A stretch of 64,000 nt of DNA from Mytilus edulis (taxonomy: Eukaryota; Mollusca; Bivalvia; Mytilida; Mytilidae): contig NC_092354.1 of the NCBI RefSeq assembly GCF_963676685.1, forward strand, positions 19,288,746 through 19,352,745, in the 5' to 3' direction. The position numbers and the translations under genes were made by a program. The notes beneath the pieces are model-generated. The model saw nothing but the letters and a program-made list of their open reading frames with translations, was not told the DNA's origin and did not search any database. Of the stretch, positions 22,201 to 33,729 are shown one piece after another (the stretch's first letter is position 1; every line of letters starts with the position of its first letter).

Positions 22201-22334
22201 TTCTGTATATCGGCAAGTTAACATATTATGTGTATTCCCTCTTTCTTTTCTTTTTAATCATTACTTTTTAGGTTATAAAAAAATATTGCACAGTTTAGCT
22301 ATCTTGAGATTTCTATTCAAAAAAAGATATTGTT

Positions 22335-22340
22335 ATTATA

Positions 22341-22404
<64 letters not shown>

Positions 22405-22846
22405 CTATTATCATTATCATTATATTTTTATTATAATTATTATTATAATTATTTTCATTATAAATAAAGGCAACAGTAGTATACCGCTGTTCAAAACTCA
22501 TAAATCCATGGACAAAAAACAAAATCGGGGTAACAAACTAAAACCGAGGAAAACGTATTAAATATAAGAGGAAAACAACGACATAACACTAAAATGTAAC
22601 ACACATAGACAAAATCCCACGAAAATAACAAATATGACATATATATATAATATCAAAACCAAATGCACGAATTTGGGATAGACAAGTACCTTGACACATC
22701 TTATCGCAATGTGAATTTACACTCAAAAATAAAAGAAAACAAACGACAATTGTTCTTTTTATTATCAGTATCATTATATTATTATTACTATTATTATTAT
22801 TCTTATTATTATTATTTTATTATATTATTATTAATAATATTATTAT

Positions 22847-22941
<95 letters not shown>

Positions 22942-22973
22942 GTATTACTACTGTATTGCTATTATTATTGTTA

Positions 22974-23044
<71 letters not shown>

Positions 23045-23072
23045 TTTATTACTATTATTATTATTATTGTTA

Positions 23073-23140
<68 letters not shown>

Positions 23141-23147
23141 ATAATTA

Positions 23148-23206
<59 letters not shown>

Positions 23207-23308
23207 CATTATTAATGTTATTACTATTATCTTTTCATTATATTTTTATTATAATTATTATTATTATTATTTTCATTATAATTGTTCTTTTGATTATCAG
23301 TATCATTA

Positions 23309-23362
<54 letters not shown>

Positions 23363-23410
23363 CAATAATATTATTATTATTATTATTAATAATATAATTA
23401 TTATTATTAC

Positions 23411-23465
<55 letters not shown>

Positions 23466-23586
23466 ATTATTATATTATTAAAATTATTATTACTATTATC
23501 ATTATCATAATATTTATTATATTTATTATTATTATTATTTTCATTATGTTTATTCTTTTATTATCAGTATCATTATATTATTATTA

Positions 23587-23636
<50 letters not shown>

Positions 23637-23740
23637 TTTTTTTTTTTATTATTATTATTATTATCATTATTATTATTATTTTTTATTATTATTAATATTA
23701 CTAATATTAATAATACTAGTATTAATAATAAAACTATTAC

Positions 23741-23789
<49 letters not shown>

Positions 23790-23794
23790 GTTAG

Positions 23795-23845
<51 letters not shown>

Positions 23846-23906
23846 TTTTACCATGAGTATAGTACATAGATTCAACGTTTACTGTCTTCACCTTATTATT
23901 TTTATA

Positions 23907-23962
<56 letters not shown>

Positions 23963-24060
23963 CATTATTATTATTGTTGTTAAATTTATTATTATTATCA
24001 TTATTATCATTATTATTATTATTATCATTATTATCATTATTATTATTATTATTATTATTA

Positions 24061-24134
<74 letters not shown>

Positions 24135-24135
24135 A
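22335..24135. repeat. (TTA/ATA)n microsatellite cluster, 1.8 kb
   Basis: Nearly continuous TTA triplets (and the complement at 22850-22940) with interspersed TTATCAGTATCATTATATTA modules at about 22765, 23296 and 23560. This indicates a higher-order repeat as well as slippage. It sits in the upstream region of the zinc-finger gene at 20.8 kb. Apparent open frames of poly-N, L, I or Y are artefacts of the triplet. Confidence 0.95.
22462..22650 (+). repeat. Interspersed repeat (AAAGGCAACAGTAGTATAC family)
   Basis: AAAGGCAACAGTAGTATAC..CTGTTC and ACTAAAATGTAACACACATA recur on the minus strand at 31965-32125, and the first half recurs at 58111-58195. It interrupts the TTA cluster. Confidence 0.75.
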
Positions 24136-24139
24136 AATA

Positions 24140-24720
24140 ACTCTTTTATCATGTTTATAGTACAACGATTCAGCTGTTATTGTCTTTATTTATCATATTT
24201 CACCCTTTCATATACTTACATATTAATGTTTAATTTTATTAAGAACAAATCATATATGTTAACCTTACGTTCCATATACAGATTTTTTGAGCGAAATATC
24301 GACTAATTTACTAAGATAAATACGTTGGTATGCTTTATGCTGTATTTCAGAATGAACTGAATTATTATCAACTGAAACCATGAGACTTGGGTACAGGCTT
24401 AGATGTTAACGATTGTAGCGTAACTACTGTTGGATTTCATTAAAGTTTACAAAACATCAATATGATCAAATTATATGTTCATGTTTCGGAAGAATTGTTT
24501 GTAGTTTTGATTTAATATGTGACCATATGTTAAAGCCTTGCCTTTAGTTCTATTATACAATACACATAAACATATAGATCGTATACTCACTTATTCAAAT
24601 CACAAATTTTCAAGTAGAGTAATCTAAAAATAGCATTGAAAGAAAAGGTTAAAACACGAAGGGAGATAATTACAGTAAATTACTTATGGAGTGCCAGTTT
24701 AATATTATATTTTTTAATCC
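24140..24720 (-). other. Upstream DNA shared with second zinc-finger locus
   Basis: Matches 37400-37930 in order: GTTCCATATA, GTATTTCAGA.TGAACT, TGAAACCAT..GACTT, TGTTTCGGAAG.ATTGTTTGT, ACTCACTTATTCAAAT, AGGGAGATAATTACAGT, CTTATGGAGTGCCAGTTTAA. It lies upstream of both minus-strand genes and is probably promoter or first-exon DNA from the duplication. From 24721 to 25519 I see no gene. Confidence 0.6.
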
Positions 24721-25519
24721 AGGGATAAAAAGGAAAAACAGCTGCCTGGGCATTCGTCGGTATCGGTTTGGATTTCAATTATAAACTTCTGGTTTTCCCG
24801 TTCGTTGTCTAGGCAACCGGGTGACCTATTCCTTTATTTTGTGTTTATAATGTATTTTATGCAAATAGCAAAACTATATTTTCTGTAAAACGTTTTTGAG
24901 GAATGTTTATTTGGACATTTGGAGTATATTTACTTTAAAGAAATATCAGTTGAAGAAAATATCATTATTTGTATACGATTAAATATCTACGGGATATTCT
25001 GGAACAATGTTTGAGAACATGAATAAAAAATATAAGCAAATAATATTGTGTTAATGTTGTTAAAACATTTGACTCAATTGTAAGAAATAAAACATTTAGA
25101 AAAACAATAACATAAACATTTTTCTGATGTTTAAATAATATGTTATTTAAATATTTTGTGAGCGACCTCCATATGACATTTGAAAAATGTTTATAAAATG
25201 TTATGTGTTTGCTGGGATTGTCATGAAATAAACTTTTAGAATTAATTTGTATAATATGCAATATTGTAAAAAAATTTTAAAAAAAGGTTTTTTTTAAAGT
25301 TTTATAGTAATACATATAAGAAACATATAAGAAATCCCAATGTACATTAAATTGCGTTAATGTAACAGTAATGCAATGTAAAAGCTATAGTAAACATAAA
25401 TATAATTATTGCTTCATTCGCAATTAATCGGTTCGTTACCCAACCTGGCATTCAGGCTATTAGTCTCTAATGTGAACATATTTTTTGTTATTATTGGACT
25501 TCTGATCATCCCGCGTCTT

Positions 25520-25770
25520 TGTCGAGCCTTCGACTTTAGTTGAAAAAGCGAGACATAGAGATCCTACATTCCGTCGGCGTCCACAAAAATACAAGTTGTT
25601 GTTGTTGTTTTTTTAATTCTAATAACGTTCTGAAACCATCCTGGATTTCTACGAAACTTAAACGAAAGCTTGCTTATTTACATAAAATAGTATCCAGTGG
25701 TACATTTAATTTTATATGCATAAAATTCTATTTTTTCCGTTTGTTACTTATAAATGGACAGTCGTAGCTT
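25520..25770 (+). repeat. Family B hairpin-headed repeat, 5' part
   Basis: A hairpin head at 25520-25555 (TGTCGAGC..GCGAGACA with an inner CTTCGAC/GTTGAA stem) is followed by CCGTCGGCGTC and one unit (AAACCATCCTGGATTTCTAC, TTATAAATGGAC). The rest of the family appears at 27.4-28.1 kb. From 25771 to 27399 no gene or repeat is recognised. Confidence 0.7.
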
Positions 25771-27508
25771 ACGTTCAGACATCCGAGGTAGTTGCCTCAG
25801 TAAAAAAAAAATATTTTCCTTCACTGTATTTTCTTTTAAATGATTATTGCAGCAAACTGGCTACTAAACAATAATGTAGCCACTTGATATGTCTTGTTGG
25901 CGAGGTTATTGATTCATACCCTTTACGAATTATTTAAGACTTACGGAAACATTTGAATTAATTTTCCCTCCTCTATTTGGAAATACTCTTTACGGTAGTT
26001 TTCTGTAATTCAAGTTTGTCAGAGTAAAAGGAAATCGACAACAGATTTATTTTGTCTTACCCCATAACAAGCGAAAACAGTGAGTAGAATAGATGAGGAT
26101 CCAACTCACGAGTCACCCGATCAAATCACTTTACCATTGAATTAGGTCAATTAGTTAATTTTGTGTCAGAATAATTTCAAGTATATGAGGGCTTGAAATT
26201 TTTAAGAAAACAGAAAAATCGGCCCTGAAATTAATTTAAATTTAAAAGAATATGGATTTAAAATGATGCTAATTATAAAATAAGGAAAATCAAATTATGG
26301 GAGACAATGATTAAAAAATAAATATTTGATAATCCCATTCTAAGCATTCAAACCCTCATTTATAACCGTTGACATGTTCCCCTACGACTATGTTCATTGA
26401 CTTTGGTAGTAAACAAAACAAAATATGCATTTATATATATTATAGTGCATAGAAAATAATTTATATGTTGTGGTTCTCAAGTTTTATTCTCGCTATTTTA
26501 AATTCATAGTACGTTTTCACAAGCAGGGAATTTAAAATATTTAAAGGAATCACTAATTCCAGAGAAATATGTCAGTTAGTTAATACATAATGTCAGTTTT
26601 TATATATAAAAAAATCAACCAAAACTTCAGAATAAAGTAAATGTTATATATTCGCCGGTTGTCATGTTTATCGTGAATGAAAAAAAAAGTTAAAAATCAT
26701 TCAATATTTAATTTCAAGACCTTCGAAGGAATACACCACTAAAACAAGTGCCGTGCCACACTTTACATGAAGCATATGTTTTTCTCCTAGTTTATCCTGA
26801 AATTCGTTTGTTCAATCCAGCTGTCATTTTGTGGTCAGATTATCTATAATTCGTTGATTCGTGACCTACGACCAAATAAATGATCACCACAAAACTTAGT
26901 ACAAATATGCCTTAATGTTTGCGTGTTTTTTTTCTGTATTTCAACATTTTGTACATGTTTCTTCTATCCACCGAGCAAGGTCATGATTTCTTGTGATATG
27001 ACGTGTGAGGTACAGCCAACTATATTAGAGTATACTACGGCTTGGAAATATATTGGGAGCCATTAGGCATTTGAGCTGGCTTTCTGCTGGGAACAGTATG
27101 TCAATATATATGTTCCTGCTTTCTGTAACTGCTAGCAAGTCAGGAAACTGACTTTTCATTGGTTTTCTAATGTGATACCTTCACGTATATTGTCATTTTT
27201 ATAGCTTTACGTATAGATAGTACGACATATAATTAACATTAATATGATGAAATAACATTGAATAGCAACTATTTTTAACGATTTTTTCTTGTTCAAATTG
27301 TAAAAATCTCTATAGCTTCAGGGCGCGCAGCCCCACTGACCCCCTGCCTCGGTATAAGCAGAAGGCAAGCTACACCACTGCGGACTTAGTCTTTTTCTAC
27401 CAAGAAATATTACATTCACTCTGTGGGTACAGTTTTTAAAATTTGAATACCTTTAAAACTATCCTGGATTTGTACCAAACTGGGACAGAAGCTTGATTAA
27501 TATCATAA

Positions 27509-27664
27509 ACTCATCATAGATATTAGGACTAAATTTTGTATATAAGCCAGACGCGCGTTTCGTCTTCAAAAGACTCATCAGTGACGTTCGAATAAAAAAA
27601 AAGTTAAAAAAAGCCAAACAAAGTAAGAAGTTGGAGAGCATTGAGAACCAAAATTCCTAAAAGT
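27509..27664 (-). mobile_element. 156-bp hammerhead-ribozyme unit inserted with 6-bp TSD
   Basis: TCATAA at 27503-27508 and 27665-27670 flanks the insert. Sequence outside rejoins a normal family B unit (..TCATAA GATAGAATCTAGAAG.., compare 27859-27880). Inside are the hammerhead at 27546-27590 and AGCCAAACAAAGTA..GAGAGCATTGAG.ACCAAAATTCCTAA, shared with 36375-36425. A target-site duplication implies retrotransposition of a small ribozyme RNA. Confidence 0.82.
27546..27590 (-). ncRNA. Hammerhead ribozyme, intact core
   Basis: On the minus strand: CGTCA-CTGATGA-GTCT-TTTGA-AGAC-GAAA-CGCGCGTC-TGGC. The conserved CUGAUGA and GAAA boxes are present. Stem II is GUCU/AGAC; stem III is the very short CGC/GCG, typical of ribozymes that work as dimers. 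The cleavage triplet GUC precedes UGGC, which pairs with GUCA to give a short stem I. Self-cleavage is expected from the family but untested. Confidence 0.88.
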
Positions 27665-28174
27665 TCATAAGATAGAATCTAGAAGTAAATTTTGTAAAAC
27701 AAGAATTCCATATTTTCCGTTTTTTTATTTATAAATGGACTTATATAGTGTTTCTGCCAGGAAACATTACATTCACTCTGTGGGTAAAGTTTTTAAAATT
27801 TAAATATTTTTTTAAACTATCCTCGATTTGTACCAAACTTTGACAAGCTTGTTTCTGATCAAAAGATAGTATCCAGAAGAAAATTGTATAAACAAAAGTC
27901 CATTTTCCCGCTTGTTACTTTTTAATGGACTTAGTTTTTCTTTCAGTTAACATTACAAACAGTCTGCAGTTAAAGTTTTTAAAACATTTATTAGATTCAT
28001 AAACTATCCTGGATTTTTACCAAACTTTGACAGAAGCTTCTTACAATCAAAAGATATTATCGAGAGAAATATTTTCATTGATTGTTTCCTAGTTTTGGTT
28101 GAATCTGCGATTCTCATCAAAAGTAGAAGAGACACTGGGTTCCGCGGAACCCTAACCAAATTTGTTGTATGGGG

Positions 28175-28300
28175 TTAGTGTTGCTATAAGTCTATTTTTT
28201 TCTATGTTGTCTTGTGTACTATTATTTGTCCATTTGTCTTTTTCTTTTTTAGCCATAGTGTTGTCAGCTTATTTTGGTTTCAAAAGTTTGAAGTCTTGTA
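28175..28300 (+). repeat. Degenerate Penelope-like tail fragment
   Basis: TCTATGTTGT.TTGTGTACTAT, TGTCTTTTTCTTTTTTAGCC and AGTGTTGTCAG match the central part of the tails at 29700-29790 and 30690-30770, with higher divergence. No gene is seen from 28301 to 29030; 29040-29165 is a repeat whose CAACTGTCATATT..GACTTGGTACA core recurs inverted at 1700-1735. Confidence 0.6.
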
Positions 28301-29269
28301 CATTTGAAGGTAATATTCTTTTTTTTTTATCATGAAAGGAATTTGTATGTAAGACAACATTTTCATTTAATAAAAAAAATTGTTTCATAACATTTAAGGA
28401 AAATGTATTAAACTAGATTTATTTCACTTGACTGGGCGGAGTTTAAAAGGTTCGCTCATTTAAGACCAGTCCATCTATAGACAGGAGTTTTGGGATAAGC
28501 TCATCAATGAAGTGTCGAGTTATTCGCCCCATATCATACATTCAGTTATTATGTATATGCGTTTGGTGACACGGATAAGTGATTAGAAATCAATTAGTAT
28601 TATAACGGCAATCATCCTTATTGCACACATCTTCAAATAGACTGGCCTTATGCAAATTAAAACATAAGCTTCGCCCGATCAGTGGAAATAATAGTGGTAA
28701 TACCACTGAAAATATGAGAAAAAAATACATTGATCAACATTCGCGAAAACGAACCTTGGAATAGATCGGAAATTCAAACCAGAGAAAAGTATTGAGGAGG
28801 GGGATACATTTGCTGAAATTCGTAAAGCGAGTAAGAAATAAAGATAAAGTAATGTATGCTTTGACTGTGGTACTCCGAGTTGGATTTTCGCTTACAATAA
28901 CAGTCGCTGAAAGGTAGATATGTACTACAAATAACTCGAGTTATTATGGTTAACTGTTTGGCTTGTTATTTTTGGTATTGATTATTCAAATATAAAGCAA
29001 CTTTTTCCATATCAGTCCAAAAAACAAAGTTAAATCACAAAATACTTAAATCCAAGGAAATTTCACTAAATAACATCCCTAATCAAATGGCAAAATCAAA
29101 AGCTGAAACACATCAACCGAATGGATGACAACTGTCATATTGCAGACTTGGTACAGGCATTTTCTTATGTACTTTATTGTCAACTAATGGAAACTCAAAA
29201 TAAACTCTCACGACACTTACCAAAGAGGAAATCCTGGATAATCATAAGTCTGTTCTATGTTCCTTTAGA

Positions 29270-30564
29270 ATTTCAACAAAATTACAAACTAGATCTACCA
29301 TCACTGTATTTAGAACTTAAACTACATTAGTGTCCTTACAAACAATGGTATATTGTTGGGTCTTCCAAGTGCTCCACGAAACTTCAGACTAAATTATTAA
29401 CATCTATTTTATCAGCAATTTAATCCGGGCTTCAAAGTTATTGTTAAACTGCTTTTTCTAGAGGTGGCGTGAATCAGATGTGGATACTAAAAGAATCCAA
29501 AGATCTTTTAGAGTACATTCAATCTAAGTCTCTGTCATCTTGAAATAGTACTAAAACATTTGATGTTCTACACTTTACATTTATTTATTTACCGGATTTG
29601 TAATCACATAAGCAACACGACGGGTGCCGCATGTGGAGCAGGATCTGCTTACCCTTCCGGAGCACCTGAGATCACCCCTAGTTTTTGGTGGGGTTCGTGT
29701 TGTTTATTCTTTAGTTTTCTATGTTGTGTCATGTGTGCTATTGTTTTTCTGTTTGTCTTTTTCATTTTTAGCCATGGCGTTGTCAGTTTGTTTTAGATTT
29801 ATGAGTTTGACTGTCCCTTTGGTATCTTTCGTCCCTCTTTTACACAAGTATTCCACATTCCAAACTAAAAGAACAATTGAACGAGTTGGTATTGCTTTGT
29901 TTCATAAAAAAAAGAATGGCCAACGCAGATACAAGTATCTTGTCTTAGGAAGGGATAAACTGACTTTATCAAGATGATCGATTTTTTTATTATTGACAAC
30001 ATATTTGTTACGTTCGGAGGACGTGGTTTTCAACGGACTGTCGTCATTCAAATTAGAACCAATTGTGCCCCTATTTTTGCAGACTTGTTTCTTTATTATT
30101 ATGAGGCTGACTTCATACAGGAACTTCTTAAAAAGAAAGATAAGAGGCTAGCAATATCCTTTAACTTTACTTTCCGCTATATAGATGATGTTCTTTCAAC
30201 TAATAATTCAAAATTAGGTGACTATGTTGAAGGCATCTATCCCATCGTACTAGAGATAAAGGATACTACAGATACAGTTAAGTCGGCCTCATATCCTGAC
30301 TAACAGCACCTGCATACGGGGTATATATCCCGTGCTTGTATTTCCTATCATGATTTTCTTGATAGAGGGTTGCTGCTCACAAGGAAGGTATTAACCCAAT
30401 AGTTCCAAATGGTGAATTTGAAATCATCCCTTCGTACATTTTACAGACGCCATCACGAGTTGGTTGACCGTTATGGAATAACCGTTTCACAGATGATATC
30501 GGATATGTTCCTTACGTCGAACTACAATCCCCTTCCCTTTTATGAATGTGACCTACCGAATTAG
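29270..30564 (+). pseudogene. Penelope-like reverse transcriptase, interrupted
   Basis: First part (29270-29579): LPSLYLELKLH, GSSKCSTK, RGGVNQMWILK and DLLEYIQSKSLSS, with several stops. The frame reaches motif A, is cut by the insertion 29580-29838, then resumes IPHSKLKEQLNELV, DNIFVTFGGRGFQ, IRTNCAPIFADLFLY, FRYIDDVLSTNN (RT active site) and LEIKDTTDTVKSASYPD-stop. The final part has a further deletion and frameshift before SYHDFLDRGLLLTRK and LPFYECDLPN. It is a second, older PLE lineage, clearly different from the copy at 10 kb, and inactive. Confidence 0.82.
29580..29838 (+). mobile_element. 5'-truncated PLE copy inserted in an RT gene
   Basis: A tail-only copy lies inside RT motif A (..ACACTTTACA / TTTACACAAGTATTCC..) of the surrounding pseudogene. 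TTTACA at 29574-29579 and 29839-29844 forms a 6-bp target duplication. Removing the insert restores the junction between the FDFSTLYT-like text and IPHSKLK. Read-through open frames here (NTTGAACGAGSAYPSG type) are not proteins. Confidence 0.8.
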
Positions 30565-30830
30565 ACTATTTACTGGATTTGTTATAACATGAGCAACACG
30601 ACGGGTGCCACATGACGAGCAGGATCTGCTTACCCTTCCGGGGCATCTGAGATCACCCCTAGTTTTTGGAGGGGTTTGTTTTGCTTATTCTTTAGTTTTA
30701 TATGTTGCGTCATGTGTACTATAGTTTGTCTGTTTGTCTTTTTCATTTTTAGCCATGTCGTTGTCAGTTTATTTTCGATTTATGAGTTTGACTGTCCCCT
30801 CTGGTATCTTTCGTCCCTCTTTTATTGACA
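30565..30830 (+). repeat. Penelope-like element 3' tail of the RT pseudogene
   Basis: Starts just after the end of the RT frame (TTATGAATGTGACCTACCG) and runs from TTTACTGGATTTGTTATAAC to TTTCGTCCCTCTTTTA. Aligned with 29580-29838 it shows that both share the same 3' end, CTTTCGTCCCTCTTTTA. Confidence 0.8.
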
Positions 30831-31605
30831 GTCATCAAACATCAACATAATAATTAACATTTACACATAAAATGACATTTATCCAACCATATAAATCTGA
30901 TTTATCTAAGTTATCAAGAGCAGATAAGTATGAAAATTCAATCATTTTGAGATTAAACATTTTCGCATTACTCATTAAACGATTTACATGTGAACACTAG
31001 TGTCAATATCTGAATATAACAACATTTGATGACTATTATAATAGTAGTAAAATTTGCAGTGTTAACACGGCCATATTCTTTTTCGTCTGAAGAGATCTTC
31101 GGAAATTTGTCTTAAGAAATGAAGTTTTTTTTTTGGAGAAATAATGGTACACACATGATATATGATTGTGTAAGTTGTAGAAGTTGTAGGGTCGCTCACA
31201 GCAAAAAAAAAATAAAACAAAAGCTTTTCAAGACTTTGTAATTGTTAAGGGAAAGTTAAATAAACAGTAAATAAACGGGCCTTTTTTCGGATTTCTAGGC
31301 CTGAAAAGCTAAGCAGTACATCTAAACACAGATGAAGTGATTGCAAGATGTTTCTGAAATGGAGGAAATATGATCTTTAACAGGCTTTGAGTTCAATAAT
31401 GTACATGATGTAGTCAGGAGTATTTGGATCATTGTTTTGATATTCAAATTGATGTTTCATGAGCTGATCATGTTGAAATTTTTCCTCATCTCTACAGCCG
31501 AAAGGGAAATGTTCCGGGCACAGAAAGTTTTACAATAATGTCATACATAACGAAACGACAACGCAAAGGCCCAGTGTAAGCCTCTTTATCAAGTGGAATC
31601 AACAG
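30831..31605 (+). repeat. Block also found inverted at 1.33-1.75 kb
   Basis: Adjoins the PLE tail on its left as the minus copy does at 1843. It contains the ATATAAATCTGATTTATCTAA and CTACAGCCGAAAGGGAAATG words. It may be target DNA duplicated together with a PLE, or an extended element end. Confidence 0.6.
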
Positions 31606-31734
31606 ACTTTTTATCAAAAATACAACAGAATAATGATGAGCAGTTATGCTACTGTGTTCGATATGCTTTATGTTTGAAGTACATTTACAGAACAGTAAAA
31701 AAAAAGCAAATAGGAAATGGGAAAGAAAATCCTT

Positions 31735-31900
31735 AGTTTTTCGAAAAATGCAAAAATTTTGTAAACAGGAAATTAAAAAAAACTATCACATAATTGATAT
31801 TCATGTCAACACCGAAGTGCTGACTACTAGGCTTGTGGTGCCCTCGGGGACGAAACGTCCACCATCAGTGGCATCGACCCAGTGGTGTATCAGGTTGGTA
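31735..31900 (-). repeat. Hammerhead-repeat unit fragment lacking the ribozyme
   Basis: Shares CCTTAGTTTTTCGAAAAA, GTAAACAGGAAATT, ATGTCAACACCGAAGTGCTG, GGGGACGAAACGTCCACC and CATCGACCCAGTGGTGTA with the units at 36.2-36.6 kb. It stops before the hammerhead part. Confidence 0.75.
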
Positions 31901-31964
31901 TTTTAGAAATATTTAGCTATAAGTCAAATTTGATTGCAGAGTTTAAGACATTAGAATACTTATG

Positions 31965-32125
31965 ATGTTATATATATATGTTATATTTGTTATTCTCGTG
32001 GGATTTTGTCTATGTGTGTTACATTTTAGTGTTATGTCGTTGTTCTCCTCTTATATTTGATGCGTTTCCCTCGGTTTTGGTTTGTTACCCCGATTTTGTT
32101 TTTTGTCCATGAGTTTTATGTAGAC
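31965..32125 (-). repeat. Interspersed repeat (AAAGGCAACAG family), minus copy
   Basis: Reverse complement of 22500-22650 (GTGTGTTACATTTTAGTGTTATG, TCGTGGGATTTTGTCTA). The stretch 32126-32675 is otherwise AT-rich with no recognised gene. Confidence 0.75.
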
Positions 32126-32680
32126 ATGTCTAGCGTACTTATTTATAATCCAGCTGGTGCTTTTGATAATTTTTTCTCACGATCCAGTATGTCGTTCATA
32201 TAACAATCCATTTGCTATCCAGTTTTTGAAGGAATAAACTGTCTTTGCAATTTCTTATAAAATGTTTCTATTTACCCAGTTTTCTGATAATTGAAAAAAA
32301 AAATCTTTAGATTTTATAAACCTCCATTTGTTTTTACCAAAATAGAAATTACTTGCAAATAAAAGATAGTCTTGTATTTTTTTCAAGTCCTGCTAGTGAT
32401 TTAACATCATCTAAATTTAGGTTAAAGATGTTAAACATGTTAAAGGCAAAATAATTTTGCCTAGATTTTTTAAAAATCTGGAGAGAATAATCTGCCAATT
32501 CGGCAGAGAGATTGAAGTTAATTTGGAAACCTAACATGCCTATGAAGCTTTCAGTGTTGTAAAATAGCTATAAAAAATCAACCTTTTGATATCTGCCGAT
32601 AATTGTATTTTCTTTTACCTTGAAGTTCGCATTATACAAAAACAACGGCTTCCAGTCTATTTAATGACTTTGTATGGAAC

Positions 32681-32845
32681 ACAGAGGCGGATTTAGAGGG
32701 GGGCCCAGGGGGCCCGGCCCCCCCCCCCCTTTTTGGGAAAAAATTTGGTTGCTTATATAGGGAACCATTGAAGCGTGACTGGAGCGGGCCCCCTCTTAGG
32801 TCAGTCCGTGGGCCCCCACTTATGAAAATTTCTGGATCCGCCACT
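32681..32845. mobile_element. 165-bp MITE with GGAAC target duplication
   Basis: Ends AGAGGCGGATTTAGA and TCTGGATCCGCCACT are inverted repeats with three mismatches. GGAAC at 32676-32680 and 32846-32850 gives a 5-bp duplication. The interior is G/C-homopolymer-rich. A single end-like sequence (AGAGGCGGATCCAGAC) is also at 3436-3451. I recognise the family as common in bivalves. Confidence 0.82.
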
Positions 32846-33219
32846 GGAACAATACATGATACTGGTGAGTTAAGTACAAATAATGAATATTATAAATGCT
32901 ACAACATGTATAATGTCTAATAAAAAAACATTAAGGAATATTAAAATAAATGACTAAAAAGTATTGAGAAAAATGAATGCATATTAAATGAAGGAAAAAA
33001 TATCTACAAGTTACATCAGAAAAACAATTTATCAATTTTTTTGAAGGTTATTCAAAGTAATTGAAAAGAAAAATATTATGTAATGCATAACTTTAAATTA
33101 CTTTTAATTAGACATATGCTCAATTACACATTACATTTAACACATGTTTAATAACTTTCAAAAAATTTCATTAATTACAGCTAACTACAATTACATTTTT
33201 AATTTTCCCAGGTCTAACA

Positions 33220-33725
33220 CAAAGAAGCCAAAACTATGTGTTGTCATGTGATTCTATACCTCACAAGTTTGACGAAATCTTCTACCGCATACACCACACT
33301 TAAAATTGTGCTTTTCACCAGTGTGTATTTTCATAGGCACACATACATTTGTAGTTTTAATCGTTGCATAACTTAACCGTTTACTGCATACATCACAGTT
33401 TATCACCAGTGTGTATACTCTTTGTGTTTCTTAACCTGCGGCTTCTGCCTGAAATCTTTACCAAATACATCACATGTATAAGGTTAATCTCCAGTGTAAA
33501 AACGCATGTGTGACTTAAAGTGTTGTTTAAGACTTTAACCTTAACTACCTACGCCATAGCTAAAAGGTTTATCCTGCACTGTGTGTCCTCATGTCCATCC
33601 GTATGTTACAACTTTGAGCAAATCCTTAATCGCATACACCAGGTGTATCACCATCATGATATATCATGTGTGACTTTAATTGATTAGATCGTTTAAACGC
33701 TTTAAACGCTTTCCCACAAACGTCA
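33220..33725 (-). pseudogene. Decayed zinc fingers downstream of the 542-codon frame
   Basis: Minus-strand finger remnants (CGVCGRRFRQTCEV-like, HMKIHTGEKHNFKC-like) with frame breaks. They match the remnants at 17.0-17.3 kb in order, so both loci descend from one long array. Confidence 0.75.
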
Positions 33726-33729
33726 CAAT

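Larger units (their letters stand above)
27405..28095 (+). repeat. Family B tandem units
   Basis: Three units each contain ATTACATTCACTCTGTGGGT or a variant, AAAGTTTTTAAAA, AACTATCCTGGATTTGTACC and AGAAGCTTG-like text, starting near 27409, 27766 and 27952. The first unit is lengthened by the hammerhead insertion at 27509-27664. Confidence 0.75.

Noticed and set aside
22663-24152. Open frames encoding poly-Asn, Leu, Ile or Tyr
   Set aside because: Translation of pure TTA/ATA triplets on both strands.
29560-29977. Apparent small membrane-like protein over the PLE tail
   Set aside because: The same frame is not maintained in the other tail copies, and the region is 3' untranslated sequence inserted in an RT gene.
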